A DNA stretch of 64,000 nt, from contig CP136062.1 of assembly GCA_032622095.1 (NCBI GenBank), positions 35,838,918 through 35,902,917 of the forward strand, given 5' to 3'. Numbering within the stretch: the stretch's first letter is position 1; each line of letters opens with the position of its first letter. Source of the DNA: Siphonodentalium dalli. Taxonomy: Eukaryota; Mollusca; Scaphopoda; Gadilida; Siphonodentaliidae. Shown here one piece after another: positions 47,227-58,316 of the stretch. Both the position numbers and the translations under genes were made by a program. The notes beneath the pieces are model-generated. The model saw nothing but the letters and a program-made list of their open reading frames with translations. It had not been told where the DNA came from and did not search any database.

Positions 47227-48847
47227 ACTATATGTGATATTAATTATGTTGTCAAAGTCTGGAGCCCCGCCTATGGCATTTGTCACTGCATTACCTTTGG
47301 CAACATAACGTTATTACCATAACTATTTCAAATTTAAAGCAAATCCAACAGATTATCATTTTTGCACAAATTCCACAACCATACTTAAAATGAACCATGT
47401 GCATACCTGAAACCTCTCATTGTCGCTATGCATTGACACACACCTGTATTTGTATTTTGGATACACTAAAATAATATTCTACCAATGCCTAGTTATGTCT
47501 ATGTTAACATGGTTATGTGTTCATTTTGAAAGAGGAGCACGCATGCTCACACTGTAGTCACATTTGATAAAATATATATACTGCTTATGTGTGCCCGCTG
47601 CCCGTGCCGATGCCCACCAATCACAAATGAATATTGAAAAAGTATCATATTATTGCAATAGAGTAATCCGGTGGTTGTCAAGGAACTTTAAGGTAAAAGG
47701 TTCAATTGATATATCTAGCTTTGCTAAAATGTCAGGATATATAATAGGTGAAAAAGACCGAGAAAAACCACTGATATAATTTCGTATCATTACGAGGCTT
47801 CCCATGTTGCATTATTTATGATATAATAAAACAAGCTATTAGTATAATTACAGATAATAAGCCACTAGTTGAGCTCCGCGGTTGCTAACCCATCATTCAC
47901 TGGCCTATACTCAAACTTGATATGAACGAAACTGTCATTTGTATTAGAGTCATTGATTAGTGTTTCGACTAGACAAATGTTATGTTTGAAATAAAACAAA
48001 TATACAGAAATTCCACCACAATCAGCATACACGCAATACTTAATATTTTTAGTAAGTTTCTCTCAAATGGCGGTCATTTTATCCGCCATTTTGAATTTAC
48101 CCATATATAAACGATAAAGCTGTCAACGGTTATAGCGCCTGATACATGCCCAACAAAAATATATACAACGCGGGCAGTTTTCCTCGAGGTTACTGACAAC
48201 AGCAATGTAGTATGTTCTCCCATTACCCGAGGTGTCCCCAGAAAGTGGAATTTCAACGACCGCCATATTAATATAGCGTAGCTATTCTAATTTCAGGACC
48301 TGGTTGTTGTGGTGTTAATACCGCATCATCAGTCTAAGCTACTTAATCTATTTTCAGTTTAACTGTTTCTTCCTTTGATTCGGGATGCGTTTATGTTAGT
48401 GGTATTGCCAATGGTAAACAGTTGCCAGATAATAGGTTGACGTCTGCGCTTTCGATTCGACATCAAAGACCAAATTACCCCTGCTGTTTAGCAGGGATAA
48501 AATGAAAGAATCTCTTTGATAATGTACCTAAAAACATTTGCGGATGAGTCGGACTTTAGTGAAGTCTCGAGATCTTGATCAAATTTAGTTTTTGCGTACT
48601 TTTCATATTTTGACTCTTTTTATACCTAATCCAATCCTTCGCAAGATTTAAGGGCATTGCGACCGAAACGATTTCTACTGTGGTAATCCAGCATAATAAA
48701 TATCCATGTACCCAAGGTGTTGCCGAGATACAATGTAACTTACATGTATTATGTTCGCATTTAATATCGAAAACTGAATATAGTATGTAATGTAAACCAT
48801 ATACATGTATAGTTGGTTTGAGAGTAAATTTGTTTGTCAAATTTAAG

Positions 48848-49079
48848 GTTCCAAGATATTGTGCCAGAAAGACAGCGGATACATTAAACTCGACTGGCAG
48901 AACGTGTTCGTGGTCGCAGATGGCTTCGGTGTTATCTACGACATCAGCGTCGGATCTTCGGAGCAGCTGGCTGACGTCGCCAGAATGAGAGAAACTTCTG
49001 AGTCCAACATGTCCATCAAAGTTTACAGTGAGTTATCGGAGGTCCATGTGCATATTCGTGCACGATATGTTCTCGGGAC
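48848..49079 (+). CDS. Exon 14 of the Fn3-like gene (3' boundary uncertain)
   Basis: Acceptor AATTTAAG, phase 1. Encodes GSKILCQKDSGYIKLDWQNV, then FGVIYDISVGSSEQLADVAR, continuing the module from exon 13. Two ends are possible. A strong GTGAGT donor follows 49027. Alternatively the frame runs on with EVHVHIRARYVLG, which looks like a genuine strand of the module, to a weak GTAGAT donor at 49080 or to the stop TAG at 49081-49083. An AATAAA occurs at 49379. I could not identify any later exon. Confidence 0.65.
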
Positions 49080-49264
49080 GTAGATTATTTACAACGATGT
49101 GTGTACTATTGTCTGAATGAGGTATCATGCATGCAAATTACTGACTAACTTATCAATATATGTAGACCATAATAACAGTTTATTGTGAATTTAGGATTTA
49201 AACATTACCTGTCCGATTGACAAAGTCATCGGCACATGTTCTACGCTAGAAATTAATTAGATCT

Positions 49265-49369
49265 TACACACGAGGCTGATTAATAGGAGGTGTTTATGGT
49301 CAGATATCGAGTTACACACAAGGCTGATTAATAGGAGGTGTTTATGGTCAGATATCGAGTTACACAATT
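49265..49369. repeat. 51-bp tandem duplication
   Basis: Two nearly identical copies of GGCTGATTAATAGGAGGTGT, TTATGGTCAGATATCGAGTT. Confidence 0.92.
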
Positions 49370-50107
49370 ATTTAAGAAATAAATCCTGTTTTGATTAAGT
49401 GTATGCATTTTAAACCGAAAATTATGAAGACAAATGTTACCGCTTTATTGTAAATTTGCCTTCAAGCTTTTCAGTTATCACACATAAACACAATCTAAGC
49501 AAGAGTTATTTCTTATAATTTGATCAGTGTTGGTAAATCATGTCTAGCTTCTCCTATATACATGTATTTAAAAAATATATTGGAATATTTTGTATTAATA
49601 TTAGAGTATGTCCATGAATGTTTTGTACTAATATTAGTGTATGTCCATGAATGTTTTGTTGGTTGGGCTGCAACGTCGTTTCAGCCTCTGTTGTGATGTT
49701 ATATATTTGCATTTGTATTCTGTTTTTATTATGAGGTGCTTTTGGTGTCAATATATTATAATATTAACAATATGTTATAAAGTTAAACTTAATTGTATCT
49801 GTGACAAAGTTAATTATTTTTCATATAAAATATTCATAGTTCATAACATTTTTCAATATTTATTATATATATTATTAACTTATTGCATAAATGATATCAA
49901 ATTATAATATTTATATGAATTCAAAACTATGCTATTTCTACCAAAAAAAAAAATACTATTCTTCGGGAACCACTTTAGTTAATGTTCACCTTTACTATTC
50001 TCACTATTTTCACTTTTCAAGTCGTTATTACATAAACACAACGAGACATGCACTAGTATTCGTGTGGCATGTTATGCACCTTATCATGCTAAAGCCGTTT
50101 AGCTACA
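49370..50107. other. AT-rich non-coding DNA
   Basis: Very AT-rich. A 33-bp direct repeat (ATATTAG, GTATGTCCATGAATGTTTTG) occurs near 49598-49660. No supported gene. Confidence 0.4.
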
Positions 50108-50455
50108 TTAACTATCTGCAGAAAGTTTTCTTCGCAGAGTCGACCAAGATTGCAGATAATGATTCTGAAATTGTAGAGATAACAGCTTTGGTTGGTTTAT
50201 TTCCGCTGATGGATTCCATTCTCTTACGATCTTATCCACGTCATCTGTGTTTATATTGTTAGTAAATTCCTGAGATTTAGTTGCTATCCAAGGTTTTGGT
50301 CTCGAAGACTCCAGTATAGTAGTTTCGGTGTTTGTTCCCAACTGTTGGTTGTCGGATTGTACCTGTTGGGCATTCAGTCGAAATGATAACGCAGTATGTG
50401 CGTCTGACATTAGAGAAGAAAATGCATATACTTCGAAATTATTGACTAAATTCAA
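50108..50455 (-). pseudogene. Possible LINE ORF2 linker fragment
   Basis: A 115-codon minus frame with SSLMSDAHTALSFRLNAQQ, RPKPWIATKSQEFTNNINTD and LLSLQFQNHYLQSWSTLRRK. The S-D-A/V-H...SF pattern followed by a W...K...EFxxNI block resembles the segment just after the endonuclease domain in some invertebrate LINE ORF2 proteins. There is no adjoining endonuclease or reverse transcriptase. It could instead be an unrelated chance frame or host exon. Confidence 0.35.
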
Positions 50456-50853
50456 GCTACTATGTGAACAAATAGTATAATCAACAACTGACGATGGCTT
50501 ACATGTAAGTTTCCCAATTCCCTTGTCGCGACCAGCCCTGTCGTTTATGATATATAACTCTCTACATCTTCAAATATCAAGGAGTACACTATTATAAAAT
50601 ACTGTCGGTTTGTTTGTGTCGGACCGTCGTAATCCGACGGTCCCATACCGTTCCATCAACTGTACGGTGTGAATCACCATTGTTTTATGCGCATCAGCTC
50701 ATTCCATCCTATCATAGTTTTCATGTTTTCGGACATTTATTCATCAGAATGTATTTGCGCTACTTTGCCTTCAGGGTCAACTTCCGGGTAACGTCACCTC
50801 ATGCATATTAACAAGGCCCTTCCCCGTTTCTAAGATGTCACCTGTTTACTCTG

Positions 50854-51008
50854 TCACGTCAGTGAGTTATTTCATTATTGTGGAGCTTTCCCGGGCCACA
50901 ACATTTGGGGTATGGGTATAAAAGCACACACCCAACCGTAAAAGGGTGGCTCCGCAACAATCACTTTCAAGTGATCGAACATTCGCCGCTCGCCGATCGG
51001 TCGTACAG
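50854..51008 (+). promoter_or_regulatory. TATA-box promoter with first exon and splice donor
   Basis: TATAAAAG at 50917-50924 in a GC-richer patch. A CRE-like TCACGTCA lies at 50854-50861. About 45 bp downstream of TATA is TCACTTTC (50961), initiator-like. A possible 5' UTR runs to CAG before GTAAGT at 51009. The spacing fits a metazoan polymerase II promoter with a non-coding first exon. No downstream exon was found in the window, so it may serve a gene whose exons lie further right, or be the promoter of a degenerate LTR element. Confidence 0.45.
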
Positions 51009-52816
51009 GTAAGTGCGATCTCGAAAGAAGCCAATTTCAGCCAAATTGAAGCGGTCGCTTATTTGTGTGAAATAGGAATTTTAATGGTAGATTTCGGTAT
51101 TGGTTACGTTGGCAGGGGCGTTGCTAACGTCTATATCTTCGAGATCCAGAGTTAGCCTCCGAATCAATTTTGAACAAATTCATGATTTAAAGTGACATTT
51201 GTAATTGGAGAGTTAGGCTATTGTACTTGCCGAGCAAAGGCTATGATAACGCGGGAATCAATCAATTTCCATCATGCACCGTTTTCGTCAGCATGAACAA
51301 CAATATATCCTGTCATCTGTCAACCTTGATTCAAATATTGTTGATTATTTTACATGATCGGATTAAGAATGTGTCAATTAACTTAAGTATGCCTTTGTTA
51401 CACATACGTGTATTCCCATTAATTTGGAATATGTTGGGTTAAATACCGTTGGACATTATGCTGGGTACAACGTTTGTCCTATATAGCATTGAGCCATATT
51501 GGCTAGCGTTAATGACAATAATTTGTCCAGCATCAATCTGCAGATGACTCGTCGCTCCACTGGCGTAGCCAATACGTTTGTTTGTAATATCACCAAAAGT
51601 AGCACGCCGGAAGCAAATACTTATACTTACTATAGTATAAAAGCAGTTAATGTATGTTAAATTGTTGCGACTTTATGCTCGAATGGGGAATTAAGTTGAG
51701 CTATATATTGAATTTGTGCTAAACCATATACCCCTGCAGCATCATAGTGGTGTTAATACATGAATAGTGTACGGATGCTAGTAAATGAACCAAACTGGAA
51801 AATCTTCATCCAATGGGAATAGGATATATGTACACGGAAACTGACAAGCTATTTTGTGCGCATATATATGAATAGATAAAATAGCATAAATATGCATGTG
51901 GACTAATGAGTACTCGTAACTAAGCAATAGCAAATCCTGAATATACATGTAATGGTTTCAAAATATAATAGTCAAAATAGTTTCTTATTTATTATTTGCC
52001 ATTGATAAGGTGCTTATTATATTTGATGAATCTAAGTGATACTGCTTCTTTAACTGAGTAGAGTTGAAATGTCAGTCATATTGCTCGTTTTGCAAACATC
52101 ATATTTTAGGTAGTAGGTACCCATTTTATTTACTTATCTAATTATCTTTTTTTTTCGGTTTGTTTGTTAATTAATTTATTCGATCTATATTATTGAACTC
52201 CGTTTTACCCGATTTCATATCTTAGATGGCTTTGTTATTGATTTATTTCATAATGATATTTGGTACTTATTTTTATCATCTATATCAATGAACTCCAAAG
52301 CATTGAAATACATGTTTTTAAATAATATCGTTAGCCCCCAACGCTGAGAAATTAAATTCGCGATAAATCCACGCCGGGACACCCATTGCGGACAATATTT
52401 CAGCACACATCGCGGGCACAGAGCGGAATTCCGCGACAGATTCGCGTGTTATAGAAGTACTGATCGACAGTTCACAAGAAATGCCGTACTATTTTATTGG
52501 GGGTTTGTCCCTTGGTCAAAGTATGTTATATGGGAGTCGGAAGATAAACATAAAGACATTAACAGCTGTTCCGGTCTGTGCTCATTTAAACCACAAGATA
52601 TCCACATAATGCTAGCATAATCAATTCCAATAATAGTGTTGGTTCCGTAGTTCAATATGTGTTGGGTCAATAATTTAACTTTTAATTTTTAATACTTCGG
52701 TATACTTAAATCAACTCAAACTTAATTGATTACCGAATATCATTCGGTCAAAAAATGTTAGAAGAATGTAAATGTGGATAATTATTTTTGAGATATCCGG
52801 TCAAACCACCAAATCG
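51009..52816. other. AT-rich non-coding DNA
   Basis: About 1.8 kb without recognisable genes or strong repeats. A GC-richer patch with palindromic GCGGAATTCCGC sits near 52430. Confidence 0.4.
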
Positions 52817-53132
52817 GTGAATCGTGTGTGTTCAACAAACACTGGTGAATGGATGAGTCGTGTGTGGTCAACAAACACTGGTGAATATGTGAGTCGTGTG
52901 TGGTCAACACACACTGGTGAATAGGTGAGTCGTGTGTGTTCAACAAAGACTGATGGATAGGTGAGTCGTGTGTGGTCAACAAACACACTGGTGAATAGGT
53001 GAGTCGTGTGTGGTCAACACATTGATGAATAGGTGAGTCGTGTGTGGTCAACAACCATTGGTAAATAGATGAGTCGTGCGTGGTCGACAAACACTGGTAT
53101 AGGTGAGTCGTGTGTGGTCAAAAAACACTGAT
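52817..53132. repeat. 36-bp minisatellite, nine copies
   Basis: Unit GTGAGTCGTGTGTGGTCAAC, AAACACTGGTGAATAG. Copies start near 52817, 52853, 52889, 52925, 52961, 52999, 53032, 53068 and 53103. The 12-codon period gives minus-strand frames (DHTRLTYSPVF) that are not genes. Confidence 0.94.
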
Positions 53133-53668
53133 GAAATTGGATATTGTTATCTCTTTACTAATTGATGATTAGCGTTGCACCAGCGACAGTCACAGGGCCC
53201 GGAATGTGACAAGTCATGTATTATGACGCGTCTCCGTGCCGACATGGTGACTATAAAGCAAAACCATCTGGCTTGATGTAAATGTATTGTTTTGATTTGT
53301 ATCAAATTAACATAATCAAATTTGTTCTTAATAGCACCAATGTTGTCTGCTGTTACATATTACGCCTTCCTGTGTATACTTCTGTCAAAAATATATAAAA
53401 TCTCAGAATAAATGTATAGAACAGACTTGTTGAGTAATTGGGGGCATCCCTGTGCCATACCCTCGAAATGGTTTTACGGTTGGGTGCCTTCTTACGTGGA
53501 CATGGCCTAAATGTGAGATAATATTTTATCCGGAACACACGGTGGGGAATCATGTGCTTTCGAGTTGATGAGTACCACGCATTCAAAATGGCCGAAGCTA
53601 TCGCAAACTCGACCAGAAAGAGGAAAAGAGTAATACACTAGGATAATTATATATTACATGGTATGTTG
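53133..53668. other. Non-coding DNA
   Basis: No supported feature. A 77-codon minus frame at 53353-53586 has no recognisable family. Confidence 0.4.
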
Positions 53669-53930
53669 GCAGCTACGAGCATAATGTTTATGCTATACTA
53701 TTTTTCAAACAAGCTGATACCTATTCTGTGTCCAAACTCTTGTTTGCACTAACATTCTGACCAAAGTTGTCAGTCGAAGGATTCTCCTAGTAGTATGGTC
53801 TTGTGTATTCCGCGAACCTCCGACTGGAAACTTTGGTCAGAATGTTATAGAAAACTACTTAGTATTTCCGAACAAATAAGGTATCAACTTGCTTTAAAGA
53901 TACACTAGCATATGCTCGTGACAGTCAAAA
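53669..53930. mobile_element. Foldback MITE-like element (262 bp)
   Basis: The two halves are inverted copies. ACGAGCAT starts the left half and ATGCTCGT ends the right. AAGCTGATACCTATT on the left matches AATAAGGTATCAACTT on the right, and TAACATTCTGACCAAAGTT matches AACTTTGGTCAGAATGTTA. Inner arms AGTCGAAGG and CCTCCGACT surround a 27-nt loop. No coding sequence. Confidence 0.75.
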
Positions 53931-54479
53931 TGCAATGTTTTGTGTCAATTTCTCATATACTATGTTTTTGTGCGTTTGCATATTTTTGAGTGCGTGGTAC
54001 TCACCAACATCGAAACTACGCGATTCCCCATCGTGCAACAGGTAACTAACTATTCTCGTTAAAGCCTCAAATATTCAGCATGTATCCCAACAAAACAGCC
54101 ATTTGCACGACATGGAACTGAAAAGATCGTTCCCAGTTAGTCTATTCCTGATATGGTAGAAATAAAGAGCGTTTATATGACTTATGGCGAACAATTGAAT
54201 ATGGCTGTGACTTTGGCAAGTGTTTATCAAACCATTTGAAGTCGGTATATCAACATTTCGTGTATTTATCCGTCCTTCCAAATTACGTTGTGAATGCCGC
54301 AGCTTAACCATTGTACGAATGTATTACCGAAAGTAGATGCCTTGTATACACCCGTAGACATTTCACCTTTTTTTTTTACAGCTAATTGTTAAATTTGATA
54401 TATAATGACGCGACGTAGTCATGTGAACTACGAACTGCGCGCTGTCATTGTATGCATTTGTTGTATATTTATCTATATA

Positions 54480-54812
54480 TCACCATCCTGTGCCCGCGAT
54501 CTATGACAATCAAAAGCTCCCGGGATCACACAGTCACCACAGTGGGCCCGCGATCTATGGCAGTCAGATGCTCCCGCGATCACACAGTGACCACCGTGGG
54601 CCGCGATCTATGGCAGTCAGATGCTCCCGCGACCACACAGTCACCAATGTGGGCCCGCGATCTATGGCATTCAGACGCTCCCGCGATCACACAGTCACCA
54701 ACGTGGGCCCGCGATCTATGGCAGTCAGATGCTCCCGCGATCACACAGTCACTACCGTGGGCCCGCGATATATGGCATGCAGTCAGAAGCTCCCGTGATC
54801 ACACAGTCACCA
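54480..54812. repeat. 54-bp minisatellite, six copies
   Basis: Unit CCCGCGATCTATGGCAGTCA, GATGCTCCCGCGATCACACA, GTCACCACAGTGGG. Starts near 54493, 54547, 54599, 54654, 54708 and 54762. GC-rich compared with its surroundings. The 18-codon period keeps three overlapping frames open; none is likely a gene. Confidence 0.94.
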
Positions 54813-55795
54813 TATATTACCAGTCGATGTGATGAATTCTACCCGTAAAACAGTTTGCGATTACAAAACGTAGCTATCCGTAGACGTACCCATACCCGTA
54901 CCGGTTTGAAATGGCAAACTCGCTATCAATAAATTGCACACTGTGTATCCACAACAATCCAACGTGGTGAATGCAAATTATAACTGTATCATACATACCG
55001 AACGAAGAAATGTTTTGTCTGGCCTAAAACCAAAGGTGTCTTCAGCGGGGTCCGTGCGATGTACACTGTCTATGTATATTAAGCTAATAGGTAAATATGC
55101 CGCTAAACGTTCATTGTTAATAGCACACACAACTGCATCTTGTCCATCATACTTGAATAGATTATAGAGTTATCCACCCTTATGCACAGATGCAGTCTAT
55201 TATATCACATAATTATGCAGGTCTTGGCTAAACGATTTTGTGGCGGAGTGGGCTGCGGTCCATCTGAATTCAATGTGAACTTTTTGTTTCGTTGCGAGTA
55301 AACAATTCACGAGAGTTGCAGCCTCATAATACGTGCAATTATGCATGTATTTTTTCCAGAGATAAATGATATTATCCAGGACTTTAAGTCTTCTCAAACG
55401 GTATAGCCTATATAATTATATTTATAGTACCTCATGATTTTAAAGGCCAAGTCAAACGCGTGTGAGAATAATTATCTTATTATAAGATCTAATTTAATCT
55501 GGTAAGAAAACTCGTTCTTGTTTTGAAAAAAAAAATGCTCCTAAACTCTTACTCAAAATTACAAATAAGTTGCCAATTTGTGCACAGTGATGAGTAACAC
55601 AACATTCTAACACTAATTATTGGTTTCCGTAAACACCAAATGCATACAAATATAACCGGCTACCCAGATGTGGAACAATAGACAAAATGTTAAAATTTTG
55701 GAGATGTAAATTTAATGCAACATCCAATTACTTATATAGATTTTAATATGAATGCCACACTGTATCACCAATCTGCTATATATTTTGAGAACTCC

Positions 55796-55798
<3 letters not shown>
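54813..55798. other. Non-coding DNA
   Basis: AT-rich, with no supported gene or repeat. Confidence 0.4.

Positions 55799-55829
<31 letters not shown>
55799..55829. repeat. (TA)n microsatellite
   Basis: Perfect TA run followed by TGTGTGTATATATG. Confidence 0.97.
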
Positions 55830-55835
<6 letters not shown>

Positions 55836-55854
55836 ATATATGTTGTGTATGTGG

Positions 55855-56473
55855 GTACTTCATAGAATCGAAAACGGCTGCGCGGATTGAGCTCAAACTT
55901 CCTATCTAAGGGTCTGAGCACCCATTCTCCACTCCCAATCATCAAAATCACAGCGATCGGCACTTCGGGGTTAATCGCGTTCATAGTTAAAGAGCGTTCA
56001 TATCCGCAGTGTAGTTGATAAAGAGCGTATGTGCGTAATTGTGATTCTTACGTCTGGGTCTGGGCATGTGCGCCACCATACATACATGAGCGTGTTGTGT
56101 GATTCTTACGTACTAAGGGCTTCGTAGAAACGCGGATCGGGTCAGTTTTTCCGCCCTAGGTGGTTTTCACCTTGAAACGGGTACCCACAAAGGATATATA
56201 TGCGTGTGTCCTTTATAGACTGGAACCGATTGAGCTCAAACTTGCTACCTACGGGATGTGTCATGGACGGAATAAATTGTGACCCGGACCTGACATTGAT
56301 CTTGAAAATGATCAATTCAAGGTCAAATCGGGTAAAATATTGAAAAACCAAAAATTAATTCAAAAATATAAACAAAAAATTAAATTAAAAAATTAACACA
56401 ATTAATCCATTGAAAAAAAAAAATGTCATGTTTCTGACGAACGCCGCCAGTGGCGGGCTAACCTGCTAGTCTG
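55855..56473 (+). mobile_element. Helitron-like non-autonomous element (3' end)
   Basis: Contains two units with GGATTGAGCTCAAACTT or CGATTGAGCTCAAACTTGC. It ends in a short hairpin (GCCGCC AGT GGCGGG) about 10 bp before CTAGT at 56469-56473. A hairpin followed by CTAG next to T is the hallmark of Helitron 3' ends. The segment CAATTCAAGGTCAAATCGGG, TAAAATA also occurs in the block at 63703-64000. No Rep/helicase coding sequence. Confidence 0.4.
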
Positions 56474-57080
56474 ATATAAAAAGACTCGTTATCACTAAGT
56501 CTTGTATGCTTCAGTCCAGTGCTGTCCAGTGACCAAAACACATGCTCGGGCTGCCAAAAGCAAGGAATAAATAACATATCAGGATAACAACATGGAACAC
56601 TCTTTGAAGTTACTGAAGATGAAGGGGGACTTTGTATTGTTCTCTGATGCGATATATTTTATTACACGCTTGTTCCTAGTACAGTGTTATCGGTATGGAA
56701 CGTTATGGAACATTTGCATCTCGTTGACGTCAAATGACATACATAACATTCGCCTCAACCGGAACTATAAAATGAAAGCATAATAAAACATGACAAAACA
56801 CGCCCTGTTTGTGCCTAAATAAACCTTGTAAGCCTGTATATTTTAATGCACGGATTCTATGACGGGTGGTGTGCAATAAACACAGAACGACATGTGTATA
56901 ATTAATGGATTCGTTGACTCGAGGCTGTGCTTCTCGTTCTATCATTGTGCGCTAGCACTCTGTCATATATATATCAACAAAGCCATTAACACACTCGTGT
57001 CGTCCGGTGTATATACAGTATGGTTTTAATAAGTGTTTAATAAGATATAATGCAGATTGCATGTTTACTGTTCAAATACG
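56474..57080. other. Non-coding DNA
   Basis: No supported gene. Short frames only. Confidence 0.4.
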
Positions 57081-57631
57081 GACCAAGTCTTCTATGTACA
57101 CAACAGCTTGGGATATCGATAGGGTTGATGCTGTTTTTGGACCGGTCCTGTCCAGCTACTCTTCTATAACATACTTTCATGGAAAAGATATACATGGATC
57201 CTGGGCATACACATGAACCCCTGAATGTGATTAATCATCTGACATGTCCGCATTTAATCTCTAATAAAAATGATATATCATTTACCGTGATAGAAAAGAT
57301 GAAGTGATTATAAGATCGTTTAATTTATTGTTTACATAAATGTTCTTATTGCGCGACAAATCAAAATTGTCTGGAAAGCAAGGCTTTAGCGACGGATATC
57401 TGATATATGCAGGTTTGAAATCATCATGTTTGGGAAAGGCTGCCCTCTATATTCTTATAAACAAAGCATCCATTTGACCTAATTCGAATACATACTGGTA
57501 CAATCAAGATAACTCCAGCCCACGATTCTGGGCGCAAAGTCCGTTATAGAAGAGTAACTGGACTGGACTCGGTCCAAAACAGCATCAGCCCAACCGATGC
57601 AACAAGCTGTGGACCGAGAAGACTTGGTCTA
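57081..57631. mobile_element. 551-bp TIR element, short relative of the satellite-bearing element
   Basis: Left arm GACCAAGTCTTCTATGTACA, CAACAGCTTGGGATATCG and CTACTCTTCTATAAC. The right arm is its inverse (GTTATAGAAGAGTAACTGGA ... GGACCGAGAAGACTTGGTC). Interior 57198-57385 recurs at 61678-61868 (TCCTGGGCATACACATG ... GTCTGGAAAGCAAGGCTTT). No coding capacity. The arms match those at 22562 and 31087. Confidence 0.8.
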
Positions 57632-57663
57632 ATCAGGTACGTAACATGCATGTATTACAAACA

Positions 57664-58014
57664 TTAAAGGGGGACTGTACATAAAATCCGGCCATTTGTG
57701 AGACCATCTGCTTTACACTCAACATAATATATGTAGCAAATGAATGAATTTGAGCCACGGATTAGTCCAAAATACACTTATTTGCTCTATGTATAATGCT
57801 AACAACATGGTAATTATAATGAAAATGAAGAAATGGCTGGAGAAATAAATTCATTTTCATTATAATTACATGTTGTTTGCATCATTCATTGAGCACACAC
57901 GTGTATTTTGCACTAATCCGTTGCTCAAATTCATTCATTTGTTGCATATATTCTGCTGAGTATAAATGAGATGGTCACATAAATGGCCAGATTTAGTGTA
58001 TGGTACCCCTTTAA
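57664..58014. mobile_element. 351-bp near-perfect palindromic element
   Basis: Arms of about 165 bp: TTAAAGGGGGACTGTACAT pairs with GTATGGTACCCCTTTAA, GGCCATTTGTGAGACCATCT with AGATGGTCACATAAATGGCC (allowing mismatches), CAAATGAATGAATTTGAGC with GCTCAAATTCATTCATTTG, and AATTATAATGAAAATGA with TCATTTTCATTATAATT. The loop is about 22 nt (57829-57850). TTAAAGGGG-type ends suggest a MITE. Transcription through it would make a long hairpin RNA. Confidence 0.88.
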
Positions 58015-58196
58015 TTAACATATTTTACAACATACATTTTTCAAAATAAAAATGACGTTTGCTGGGTATTTCAAGTGTTTATTAACCGGGTGCCCAATCT
58101 GTCCAATGTGATCTGACACGCATTAAACCTGACACTTAAGCCCTGTATGATTGCTACGTGAAACAACCCTTCAAAATGACATTTTTATGTTTACCC

Positions 58197-58270
58197 ATAC
58201 CATAGTATGGTAAACATAGTGTCGTTGCCCGGATTGACCACTCGTCGTTAGTCCGTCCGTCCGTCCGTCC

Positions 58271-58316
<46 letters not shown>

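Larger units (their letters stand above)
42622..48847 (+). other. Intron 13 (6.2 kb), repeat-rich
   Basis: Donor GTGAGA, acceptor AAATTTAAG. Contains degenerate repeats (43000-43980), a palindrome-bounded block (44501-45620), LINE 3' ends, a poly(G) tract and a 69-bp repeat. Sequence 47230-48847 has no recognised feature. Confidence 0.6.
10503..49079 (+). other. Large multi-exon gene for a giant Fn3-like modular extracellular protein (partial)
   Basis: Fourteen exons assembled from frame, family resemblance and GT-AG sites. Every junction is phase-compatible (phases 2,0,1,0,1,1,0,0,1,2,1,1,1), which is strong evidence for one gene. Coding total is about 9.4 kb. The protein repeats a beta-sandwich-like module: WxGFxDxxSGIxxY, a YYxTVxAxNxAGL strand and a DxSPPxxG linker (about a dozen, e.g. 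VDGSPPEKG, VDITPPTAGW, IDSSPPISG). Cysteines are frequent, an EGF-like Cys cluster sits in exon 11, and N-glycosylation sequons are common; all suggest secretion or surface exposure. No transmembrane helix is seen. I recognise the family as uncharacterised metazoan proteins of unknown function. The 5' exons lie upstream of the window or were not found; the 3' end is uncertain. An in-frame stop occurs in exon 12. Confidence 0.85.

Noticed and set aside
46932-47322. Frames at the 69-bp repeat (CIVCMDPPMDTDI)
   Set aside because: Produced by a 23-codon tandem repeat on both strands.
48067-48270. ATGGCGGTC ... GACCGCCAT inverted words
   Set aside because: Only about 19 bp pair, over a ~200-bp spacing; too weak to call an element.
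52782-53090. 102-codon minus frame (TTHDSPIHQCL)
   Set aside because: Product of the 36-bp minisatellite.
54448-54848. Overlapping frames of 75-126 codons at the 54-bp repeat
   Set aside because: All three frames stay open because of the 18-codon period; compositionally repetitive with no family match.
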